Shown here one piece after another: positions 38,312 to 47,744 of a stretch of DNA of 64,000 nucleotides. Both the position numbers and the translations under genes were made by a program. Each line of letters begins with the position of its first letter. Position 1 is the stretch's first letter. The notes under the pieces are model-generated. The model made no database searches and was not told the DNA's origin. It saw only the letters and a list, made by a program, of their open reading frames with translations. This DNA comes from Cryptomeria japonica (Eukaryota > Streptophyta > Pinopsida > Cupressales > Cupressaceae). The stretch is from the NCBI RefSeq assembly GCF_030272615.1, contig NC_081410.1:508990942-509054941 (forward strand), read 5' to 3'.

Positions 38312-38537
38312 AGGAGATGGTAATACATAGACTTTGATACTCATAATGCAAGAGGAGATTGAAAGGAGACATGCTAAGAGGTCCATAGAGGTTGTTGTTG
38401 TTCTTGCTAACACTTTGGAGCTGCCCAGTAAAAAAGTAAATGTCCATGTTGATTCCCCTATTGTCACTCCTACCATTCAGAAAATTGAAAAGATTTCTTT
38501 TTGTGAGAAGCTAAAATATCTCAATCTTGGTTGGTAG
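38312..38537 (+). pseudogene. Downstream fragment of the interrupted coiled-coil pseudogene
   Basis: Open frame reading IMQEEIERRHAKRSIEVVVV then LELPSKKVNVHVDSP up to TAG at 38535. It directly follows the LTR inserted at 36905-38311, so it is read as the 3' side of the interrupted gene; this is inference from position and charge, not from a recognised domain. Confidence 0.35.
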
Positions 38538-38859
38538 GGGGTTAAAAATCCTAGACTATAGGACATTTGTTTGTGTCTTCTAGGGTATGTGTTTCTTGTC
38601 TTTTGGTGTTAGTTTGTTATATTTTTAATTTTTGTTTGGTTTTGGTTTTTGTTGTTGGTGTTGGCATATAATTTTATTGTTTTTCATAGCTTGTGAGACC
38701 CTTTCCTTCTATCATTTGGCTCAGGTATGTAAGGATTTAAGACCTCACCAACTTTGGTTTATAATAATTACTTCATAGAATTAGCCTAACTCTAGATTGA
38801 AGTCTTCCAATAGAGTGAACATGAATGGTAAGTAATCTATCCCTTTTGTCTTCATCAAA

Positions 38860-39235
38860 ATTAATATGGATAATCATCAGGAAGCCTAAATGGTATTGGG
38901 ATTTGTTTGGTTAGTTGTGATTGTAATGGTTTGATTCATTTTATCTTCACTAATTCAATATGATGCTAAATTTATAATAAAACAGAGTTACAAGATATTC
39001 TTGTAGCACTCAAAAAATCTTGCAAGCCAGGTTGGGAGAAATTTATTTTTGAAATAGATTTTATGATCCTGTAATCTATTTTGAATAAATGGTAGTTGTA
39101 GGAGCCTTCCTAGATATTGACTTCTATTATAGATTTGATTCTCCATCTCTCTCTACACTTTAATTTTTATTTTCCTTCACCCACATTCCCAGGGAATGGA
39201 ATGTTATTGTAGACTTATTAACTAAGTGATCTACT
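38860..39235 (+). pseudogene. LINE-type RNase H domain fragment
   Basis: One frame gives SSGSLNGIGICLVSCDCNG, then ELQDILVALKKSCKPGWEKF and IFEIDFMIL. After a frameshift it gives SFTHIPREWNVIVDLLTK at about 39160-39215. This matches the plant LINE RNase H layout: D-G-A-S-GNPG-x-GIG at the start, E-L-xAL in the first helix, E-x-D in the middle, and H-I-x-RE-N-x-VAD-LA at the end. About five stops occur. It is an isolated fragment; no reverse transcriptase lies next to it. Confidence 0.6.
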
Positions 39236-40148
39236 AATATTAATTTTAATTACAATGTCACTAAATAGGAATCTATGTTGCTAGAAACATCTAGGTATCT
39301 CACTAATCTTATACATCATGTCTGGAATTAATTATTCTTACCTGATGCACTTAGGAGTTGTGAGTTTTATCTAAATCATTATTCAATCCATTTCTTAGGG
39401 TTTGTGTATTACTCGAGAACCTTGTTGACCCTTCCTTCTATTGGCTCTACTAATAACTATTGTCACATAAATATCTCTAAATTATTATTTTCTTTAATTA
39501 ATCCTTTATTTATATATTCTTCTTTTTCATAAAAAAAAAAACTTGAAATCATCACCTAAATTATTTACTAATTTTCTTAAAACTTTTTAACCATTATTGT
39601 ATTTCACTAACCCTTCAACATTAAATTTAAATTGTATAATAATAAATTTCACTATTGCTTATTATTTAGATTAGAAAAATTATTGCTTCAACCATTTTTA
39701 TTAAAAGTTGAACAAATACATAATTTGACTTCAACAATCAATAAATACATTTAGAATAAAAGAGATTGAATGGATAATGTCAATTAAATAAATTTTAAAT
39801 TTATCTAAACTAAAATAACCCTTAGCTCTAAATTTAATCAAGATTTATTTTATAGTTGATATTGATTTGCTAATCTATTGAACTTTTATACACCAGAAAT
39901 GTACCCACCTGAACAGATAAAGTAAAACATATCATTAATACATAGCAACGTTTTAATGAACATTCTATCCTATATATTGAGTACAAAAACTCATAATTCC
40001 ATAGTATTCAATATATATATTGAATACTAATAATAGGTATATGAGTTGAAACAAATAATACAAATGACAAAATGTCTTTGTTTGCTATTACTCTATCATC
40101 TTATAATGTTAGTAGTTAGGATGATATAATGATTAGATGAACAATTAT
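39236..40148. other. AT-rich intergenic DNA with a 28-bp palindrome
   Basis: No gene. A perfect 28-bp palindrome lies at 40002-40029: its left half is TAGTATTCAATATA and the right half is the exact complement. It could form a cruciform. Confidence 0.6.
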
Positions 40149-41144
40149 GGGTGAACTCATAAAGCTGGTGCCCACTTTTTGGTACGTCCTGATTTTTGTT
40201 GAAATCATACATTTTTTAGATAACATAATGATTTAAGCTTTAAGAGGTCCCATTTGAAGTAATTAATTGAAGAGAGTTAAATCAAAGGCTCTTAGATCAA
40301 AATTTCTTGGATAGAACCTCTCTACTTCTAAATCATACTTGCAATGGAGTCTCCTTTGCATCTATCAAATGCTAATAAAAAAGCAATTTTACATTACCTT
40401 TTGGGGGGGTCAAATTAATTCATTTACATGTTTTTTTTTTTAGGTATTTAGTCCTTATTATAAGCTTTCCAAATAGTATAACTTTTAATATATTTAAATT
40501 CATTAATATATTTTTATTTTATTTCTTATGAATGTAGGTTTTTCACCGAACATGAACTTCTTTGTTCAATGCATTGGAAAAAATAGTAAACTAATTCAAA
40601 AATTCTGAAAAATATCTATGCACTAGGTATTGGTGTTTTCTTTCTAAAAAGAAAAAAAGAAAATTGGATTTTGATATATATAGAACAAGTTATGTTTTCA
40701 AACGTACACCTATATCTGAATTATAATTAGTCAAACTTCAAAACTTAATAAAATGAAAAATATTCAACATATCACTATCAAACCAACTGCATGCCTTGGG
40801 TATTGGTGTTACAAACCAAAATTCAAAATAATTAAGTTTTTATCATTTATAGAAAAAAAAAATTATGCGTTTCGGGATACACATCACTCTTAAAAAATGT
40901 TGTTTGCTGTAAAAAACTACTTTTTGAGGGAGATGGAAAAATCAATAAAATTTTATTGAAACAAATTTGAAAAAAACATATTTAGAATCTACAAACAAGA
41001 TGCTAAAAATCACTAGTTTATATCATCTTCAAATTCTTAATGGTTTAAAAGTTATAGGTGTTGGAAAGTGAAGGCCTTTTGCAAAATATTCATCTAAGTG
41101 TCAAAGTTGGTCAAAAAGTGGGAACCAGTATTGTGAATTCACCC
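40149..41144. mobile_element. Non-autonomous DNA transposon with 33-bp terminal inverted repeats
   Basis: The left end 40149-40181 starts GGGTGAACTCATAAAGCTGG and the right end 41144-41112, read on the minus strand, starts GGGTGAATTCACAATACTGG. The two 33-bp ends match at 28 positions, including a run of 11 (CCCACTTTTTG). TTAT flanks both ends (40145-40148 and 41145-41148), a candidate 4-bp target-site duplication. The 996-bp interior is AT-rich with no transposase frame, so this is a MITE-like element; the superfamily is undetermined. Confidence 0.65.
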
Positions 41145-41509
41145 TTATATCTAATCAAATTTTCAATATTTTCTTCTAATTTACTTTCATGCTTGCAAAA
41201 ATTATTATTGTGTGTTGAGGGATATAAACCCAACCTCTATCCTTGAGCTTGATGGAGGAGAATCCAAGGGTGTAGGACAATCCTGCATCTCCCAAAAATA
41301 TTGTTATTTTTATTTTCAATTATGATTAACTAGTTAAAAATAAATGCAAGTATTTTATAGGTCTCCATGTACCTAGGAAAGTACCCAAGTGAACATAGGA
41401 GGTTAAAATTATTTAATATTTGTGGCCTACGTTCAATAGAAATTGCAATTTTTAGGAAGGGGCACCTTTCTCTATCATTTATAATGCCAGAATTATTAAA
41501 ATACCCTTC

Positions 41510-41818
41510 TTGATATCAGAACAAATAAGGGGAATAGTCACACACTCATATTTATTGAATGGTTGCATACAAAATGGGAAAGTACAACGTTTTAGGTGCC
41601 CACTTTGCAAAATTGAAAAGAAATCTTATAGGAGCCTTTTTAGGGAGGTTGAAAGGTCATTTATTAGCTATGTGTTCCATTTATTGATAGCCATGTGTTG
41701 TTCATCAAGAGGTGGAGTGGGATTTCCAAGAGGCACAAGGATGCTACAAAAGGGAAGCTTGGACGAGAGGTTATTCATTCAGAGTTTAGTTCTTCTCCTC
41801 ATAGATAAAGAGGAGTAG
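41510..41818 (+). pseudogene. Open frame with a single Cys-x2-Cys motif, unrecognised
   Basis: The longest frame in this stretch reads FRCPLCKIEKKSYRSLFREV, vaguely like the zinc finger found N-terminal to XS domains (CP-C...K-Y--L--H). The His positions are not met and nothing downstream supports an XS domain. It may be a retroelement-borne fragment or chance. Confidence 0.22.
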
Positions 41819-41819
41819 T

Positions 41820-43380
41820 AAGGGGTTTAGAAGAATAGCTTGTTGCTCCATCTTTGAAACTTGTAAAGCCTAAGTGGCTAATATTTTTTAGTTGAAGAAT
41901 GTATATTTCATTTTATTAAAATAGAAGAGCATGTGTGAATTTTCTTTTTATAGAGAAATAGAGGGCAAGTTATTTCTCTAAATTTTTTGATTTATTCTCT
42001 TTGTTATTCTATACATATGAATCTTGGCTGGAGTAACCCTCATATGGTGTTGGAGAGCATGTGCTTTGAGTGTGTTAGGGGAGTCCTTGTCATTCGTGTG
42101 TCACTTCTAAATTTGAACCATATATGTTGGAATGATCTACATAGCTATTGATGCTCAAACCATGTTTAGCTTCTTATAGAAAATGAACAACTCAAAGGTA
42201 GTGATGCCAAATGACACCATCAAGGTGCTTGTTGGGCAAAGAATATTCTTCTTTTTTCAAACCATTATTATTGATTCAACAATTCAATGAAAATGATCAA
42301 ATACAAGTAAATATGCAATTGTTCCAAAGATGTTGATTAATACAGGCAATGAGTTGCTAATTCTCAAATGAATATTGTTTGAGTCATAATGTAAATTTGA
42401 ATGAGAATGTGTGAATTGGATAGTAGCGAATTAAGATTTTTCCTTTTATACAATATATTAACACACAATTTAATGAATTTTGTTTTTAAATGAGCAAATA
42501 ACAACTAATTTGAATGAATCACCTTGAATCCATATAAAAATTATTATATATATAAAATTGACCTAAATCAACTCAAATTCCACACATTTACCCTTAAATA
42601 ATTAATTGATTAAAAAGCAAGGCTAATGTTCGATAATATCTATTATTAAAAAATTAAATTAAATTCAAATTAATTACCAACATTTAGACTGAAATGCTCT
42701 ACTTATAGACGTTAGTAATTGCATTAGGAGTAAGAACAACCTAGGTATATTTTAAGGGAGTCTACAACTAAGGGGATGACTAAAGAGGTTAGAGAAGTGA
42801 CGTCATTTGTACTCACCATTGATCTCCTAGCTTTCACGCACAAAAAAATCAAGTGGACACCTTTCCCGTATAGACGTGTTTGGCAGCAATTAGAGAAGTT
42901 AAAGTCAGTATCGAGAAAGCATTCAAATCCCTGTAAAATAAGCAATCTTACTACGTATTCAATACCATGTTTCCTTCTTTTGAAGATATACATCCAAGAA
43001 TAACATTTTAATAAACGCAACATTCAGTGCACAAATTATATTCTTCCATTTGGTTAAAACTTTAGACAATTAGAATTCGAAATCAATGCCTTGGAAGGTC
43101 AATATTATTGAATGGTAGATATCCTGCTCAGGTTTCACTCCACCAATATGATTGAGCCAATTATATAAACCCAAATTTCTTCTCAGGTCCGGTCGTATTC
43201 ACTCATTTACACATAAGTTGCTAGAAATTGTAGAACGTCCCCTATAATTTCTGTGTTTCATCATGTAGCCGCTTGTCATACCACTATACGCTGAACTCGG
43301 TTTCCAATCAACACCTGTGTGCCGATGCTGTTCGTAATCATGTTTGCAATCGCAAATACGACGACGAGATAACCGGTGCC
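41820..43380. other. Intergenic DNA upstream of the WD40 gene
   Basis: No gene or repeat recognised; AT-rich until about 42750, then more mixed toward the promoter of the WD40 gene. A TTATATAAAC at 43161-43170 is a weaker alternative TATA box. Confidence 0.4.
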
Positions 43381-43385
43381 TAATT

Positions 43386-43394
43386 TATAAATAG
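43386..43394 (+). promoter_or_regulatory. Candidate TATA box of the WD40 gene
   Basis: TATAAATAG lies about 350 bp before the ATG at 43739, implying a leader of roughly 320 nt. It is the best TATA match upstream of the gene. Confidence 0.5.
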
Positions 43395-43738
43395 CTGTAT
43401 TCAGGGACTCCCACACGCGTATCGACTTGGTTGGCGAATCTTGAGTAGTTGTTGCGCCGAATTTGGACAATTGTTTTCCAAATTAAACAGGCAATTGAGC
43501 ACCTGGAGTGTCTCGTATCAGATTTGATGCTTCTCTGTTGACCTTTCAATTGAGAGGAACGGAAACACATAAAACTAAGAAATTGTTTTCTAGTTTTCTG
43601 AAGTCGGAGCCGAGCCTGCCCTCCGCCCAAAGCAGCTCATCATCCGGCAAAACTTTTGCAACGAAACGGGAGGCAGCGAGCCCCGTTTTTCTTCTGGAAA
43701 GCAGCCTCGGATCGCCAGTTAGCTTTACTCAGCACGCA

Positions 43739-44896
43739 ATGACGCCGTGGAACAACGCGTCTCCATCGCCGGGAAGGTTGTCGCCATGGCAGTCGCCGGT
43801 TGTAACAACTTTGCCGGACGAGGCGTCATTTGGATGCATTTCCACAATCGTCAGACAAGTCGGCCATGTTTACGCCCTCGCGATTTCGTCTGCCGACGGT
43901 CTACTCTATACAGGGTCCGAGACCCAGAACATCCGGGTGTGGAAGCAACCGAGTTTTAATGAGAGCGGTTGCCTGAGATCGGGAAGCGGGTCCGTAAAAG
44001 CAATTGTGACCTTTGGCAACATAATTTTTAGTGCCCACAGCGACCACAAGATCCGGATATGGAGAAGGGGACAAAGAATAGGGACGCTCCCGACAGTAAA
44101 GGATAAGCTCCAGAGCTCTGTTTATCCCAGCAATTTCATTCGCGTCCGTCGGCATCATAAGGCTCTGTGGATCAAGCACATTGATGTAATTTCTTCGCTG
44201 GCTGTGAACGAGGAACAAGATGTATTGTATTCTGGGTCGTGGGATAAGACTGTTAAAGTGTGGAGGATGTCCGACTGGAAATGTGCTGAGTCGATTCACG
44301 CTCACAACGACGCCGTCAATTGTCTGACCGTCGGACCCGGCGGGTTACTCTTTACCGGTTCGGCAGACTGTACGGTTAAAGTGTGGAGAAGGTTGAAGGT
44401 CAAGCATATTCTCATGCAGAGTCTCGATCTTAAGCACTCCGCTGTAAACGGTGTCGCCGTGAGTGCCGACGGAGGGATTCTGTATGCTGGCTCCGCTGAC
44501 GGGATTGTCAATTACTGGGAAAAAGAGAAGAGTTCGAACTCTATGCAGCATGCGGGATTCCTTGGAGGCCACAGGCTTCCCGTTCTGTGCGTTGCAACTG
44601 TATCGAATCTTGTATTGAGTGGGTCGGCGGATAAGACAATACGGGTGTGGAGAAGGGATGCGGGAACATTGCATACCAGCTTGATAGTGCTGCAGGGCCA
44701 TGGTGGACCCGTTAAATCCATCGCGGCCACTGTCGACGATTTCAATGGGTTTGCTTGTGTTTACAGCGGGAGTCTCGACCGCTCGGTGAAAGTGTGGCGG
44801 ATTCAGTGTGATAATGCGGCCGGGTGCTGCAAAAGAATCCAATGCTGTCGGCCAGCTGGGTCCAATAAAAGTTGGGCTCCTAGAAACCTCTCATAA
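43739..44896 (+). CDS. JINGUBANG-like WD40-repeat protein, single exon
   Basis: 385-residue protein from the first in-frame ATG (MTPWNNASPSPGRLSPWQSP). Seven WD-like blades end at about residues 69 (IRVWK), 109 (IRIWR), 176 (VKVWR), 217 (VKVWR), 261 (VNYWE), 305 (IRVWR) and 354 (VKVWR), so one complete beta-propeller is predicted. Phrases such as HHKALWIKHIDVISSLAVNE, YSGSWDKTVKVWR and SADKTIRVWRRD are typical of plant JINGUBANG-like proteins, single-exon scaffold proteins; the Arabidopsis founding member restrains pollen germination. No function beyond scaffolding can be read here. The reading frame stays open upstream to a TGA at 43496 and is Ser-rich and GC-rich, but has no ATG; either it is leader or the start is non-standard. 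The coding region is markedly GC-richer than all neighbours, a mark of a selected gene. Confidence 0.92.
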   Translation: MTPWNNASPSPGRLSPWQSPVVTTLPDEASFGCISTIVRQVGHVYALAISSADGLLYTGSETQNIRVWKQPSFNESGCLRSGSGSVKAIVTFGNIIFSAHSDHKIRIWRRGQRIGTLPTVKDKLQSSVYPSNFIRVRRHHKALWIKHIDVISSLAVNEEQDVLYSGSWDKTVKVWRMSDWKCAESIHAHNDAVNCLTVGPGGLLFTGSADCTVKVWRRLKVKHILMQSLDLKHSAVNGVAVSADGGILYAGSADGIVNYWEKEKSSNSMQHAGFLGGHRLPVLCVATVSNLVLSGSADKTIRVWRRDAGTLHTSLIVLQGHGGPVKSIAATVDDFNGFACVYSGSLDRSVKVWRIQCDNAAGCCKRIQCCRPAGSNKSWAPRNLS

Positions 44897-45078
44897 TTGA
44901 AGGGTTCCTTAGCAATTATTATAAAAATAGCTCCTCATAATCATGGCATAAAAACGAAAGAGATAGATAATTTGAAAGATATTTTGGCGACCTTAAAAAT
45001 GGCAGGTTGAATGGATCGTGTTTAATGACATATGTCGACGTCTTAAAGGCACACCGGGCAGCGATAACAAAACAAAGA

Positions 45079-45084
45079 AATAAA
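45079..45084 (+). promoter_or_regulatory. Candidate polyadenylation signal of the WD40 gene
   Basis: AATAAA about 183 bp after the stop codon at 44896; the first canonical hexamer downstream. Confidence 0.4.
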
Positions 45085-46165
45085 ACTGTTTGTTGATATG
45101 CTAACAGACAGTGGAAACGCCATCCATCGAGGTATAAATATCAGAGGCGGAGAGTTCTGGATGGTGAGAGGGTAATTCTCGTAGAATGAACTTTCTGGCC
45201 ACCACCTTCATTGCACACACTGCTTCATCAATGTGTTTGAGAATATACCTTCTTTTAAGAGTTTTATATAAATATAAGAAAAAGAATCGTACAGAGAGAT
45301 CTTCCCACATCGTATCGGTGTTTTAAAAGCTCTGTGATAATGCTCTTGAGTCATCAAATATCTTTTATTGACTCGGGAATCCGTTACACAGTTGTTTGTG
45401 CAGGAAAATGTGTAAAGTTTTGAGACTGTCAACCAAAGAAGCATGACTACCTGGCATATAACTCAGCCAAATTCTTTGTTAGTTTTACTCTGTATGATTG
45501 CTTCGAATATGCAGTATATTTTAAAATTCTTTTTTCCATTAAGCTAGGTTGGGTTATTCAGGATAATCAGAATTCATCCTATTTCATTTTAACTTAAGTG
45601 ATGTTATTCTCATTTGATGTGTATGTGACATGCTTTATATCCTTTTGATCTTTTCTTAGTGCTCCTATCTTTCATGGGCCAGCACCACTTGTGGTAATCT
45701 GTTGTGTAGTTGGATCCAATATAAAGTTAACGTGCAAGCCCCATAAAGAAATCGTGCACTACTTATAATTTTTAATTCTTCCTCATATTCTTCCACCTTT
45801 CCTAAATATTTAGGCAGCTCTCTATTGTGTAGTCCTCAGTGCATTTTCAGCTTATATTTCATGGATCATCACATCCGTTGGAACACATTCATGCATTGAC
45901 CTTTATAGCCGTGATGGCTGGCTGTAGCTATTCTGGCTCCAGAATGGTATGCCATGTCATGATGCGGCTCCAAAATCGCATGTCCTCCATAATGTCATGA
46001 GACACGTTCTGGGACCTACCATTTGGCTGATGTGGAGGCATATTACCATTTTGCGGTTGACTGAAAGCACTTGCACACGGCTAACATTTTCCAACCGCTC
46101 TCACGGTCGAAGTCACGGGTAGGGACGGACGTTTCGGCTCACGTTTTTGGTTGTACCATTTATTT
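45085..46165. other. Intergenic DNA, nothing recognised
   Basis: No coding signal. The last 150 bp become GC-richer and may be promoter sequence for the unrecognised segment at 46.27 kb. Confidence 0.4.
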
Positions 46166-46170
46166 TAAAA

Positions 46171-46258
46171 CCACTCTCCGGCCCAACATATTTTAAAAAC
46201 AACTCTCCCGCCCAGCATTTTTTAAATCTCTCTCCCGCCTAGCATATTTTTAGTTTCT
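46171..46258. repeat. Three short tandem repeats of about 29 bp
   Basis: ACTCTCCGGCCCAACATATT, ACTCTCCCGCCCAGCATTTT and TCTCTCCCGCCTAGCATATT begin near 46173, 46202 and 46229. They lie directly before the ATG at 46281. Confidence 0.75.
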
Positions 46259-46280
46259 CATTTTAAGGAATACCAATCCA

Positions 46281-46785
46281 AATGGAGCAGCTGGTCGATG
46301 ATGTTGATGGTTCAGGATCAAATAACATGGAAGTAGGTTCAGGTATGTAAGTTGGATATACAATAATAACATGCAGGACAGAACAAGTGGAGTAGCAGCA
46401 GAAACAAGCTCACCTACGACTTCTCCTCCATAGTTTGCTCACCCATTTTGTCTAAGCATGACATCTGGTCAGCAACATTCCACACTTTGGCGATGGTGAT
46501 TCCTCTGAGTTTCAGGGAGGAGGCTATGATCAAGATCCAGTTCAAGGGTGACGGTGATGAGTGGGCTTTCAAGTTCGTCAAGGGAGAGCCCGGTGATGGC
46601 GAGGCCAACATGAAGATTGACTCCTCTATGGGTTCCTTGCTGAAGATGACGATGATGCTGAGAATCATCCACCTAGGCCTCCCCTGCCCCAATCTTGTTT
46701 CCACTCCTCTGCATTTCTTCTTCTCTCGGTATTTCTCATTACAACCTTCTTCACAAATCTCCATGATGCCATTCAAATTGTAGTT
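46281..46785 (+). pseudogene. Unrecognised GC-richer, gene-like segment
   Basis: ATGGAGCAGCTGG at 46281 opens a short frame, MEQLVDDVDGSGSNNMEVG, followed by CAG|GTATGT at about 46343, a good splice donor; a TGCAG acceptor-like site is near 46378. Downstream, 46448-46783 is an open plus frame with protein-like text (REEAMIKIQFKGDGDEWAFK then KGEPGDGEANMKI), but the minus strand is open as well (46836-46414), so the coding strand is not certain. I recognise no family on either strand. The composition contrasts with the flanks and suggests a former gene or captured fragment. Confidence 0.3.
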
Positions 46786-47246
46786 TTTGGAATCATCAAA
46801 AGGGTTTCCTATTATTGTCATTACTCTAAGAGCCATTGATTATTTGCTACATGGGTTACTAGATTTTTCAATCAAATCGTTTGGGAAAACATTTGAACCC
46901 GGTCTTTTGCTACATTCAATGCAAGATTCATTCTGTACTCTAAACTACTGTGCTGCAAGATTCATTTTCTTACTTTTTTATTTCATCTCACATTCAATGT
47001 AATGAGATTTTCCATCTTTGAAAGACCCAGTGCCTTGCATTATCTCATCTTTGGAAAGATTCGTTGCAATCACTTATTAACATTTATTTGTTCTCTTATT
47101 TCACATGGTTCACTTTGTGGGCTCCTATGACAATTTTAGGGCTTTCTGAATAGCATTAATAAAGGAATTAGTTCACTTTCTCATTCCTTCTTATAGGTTT
47201 TGATCTCTAGATTTCGATTGTAGTTTACTGTTCTAAAGCCCACATA

Positions 47247-47744
47247 ATGGGTAATTGCATGCAAGCCAAGGTACAATGAGAAACATGCAAGAAATTCATA
47301 AAATTAATGGCAATGGATGGGAGAATGTTAGAATACAGGTTTCTTGTTGTGGTGGGAGATCTGGTGAGGGAGAGTGATTTTGAGAAGGATTGTATGGTTG
47401 TACACTCAAGGAATGTTGGTCATGCTCTTGCCCAAGAAAATAAACTCAAGGGTGGGGAACTTTATTATCTTGTTCCCTCACACATTGAAGCTGATCATAC
47501 AACTTTCTCAACATAGAAAAATTGTATTTGTAGAGGCAAAAAAAGAGCAGAGGATGTTAATGTAGAGAAGGGTTTTACACTCAAGATTGTGGTCTCAAGA
47601 CAATAGTTGAAGACTTTGCTTTTGGATAGCTATGTGAAGGAAATTATAGTGGAACAGCATGCTAGAAAACTTACTCAACATCAAGATTGTGTTTCAAGAA
47701 AAGCATGGAGGCCATGCTCGAAAACTATTGCAGAGGAATATTGA
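47247..47744 (+). pseudogene. PADRE (DUF4228) protein, broken by early stops
   Basis: The frame opens MGNCMQAKVQ, the MGNC start common in this family and a site for N-myristoylation and palmitoylation. A TGA follows at codon 11 (47277), probably from CGA. The same frame then gives KKFIKLMAMDGRMLEYR, HSRNVGHALAQENKLKGGEL and YYLVPS, the conserved PADRE core. After a TAG at 47514 come LKIVVSRQ-stop-LKTLLLD and finally KAWRPCSKTIAEEY, the C-terminal W-x-P-x-L-x-x-I-x-E motif, stopping at 47744. All parts are in one frame (166 codons with three internal stops), so decay is by point mutation only. PADRE genes are plant stress- and pathogen-responsive genes of unclear biochemistry. Translation from the ATG at 47307 would lack the lipid anchor and the tail. 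Confidence 0.75.

Noticed and set aside
43901-44842. Minus-strand open frames inside the WD40 gene
   Set aside because: Shadows caused by the GC-rich coding sequence; the plus strand encodes a complete seven-bladed WD40 protein.
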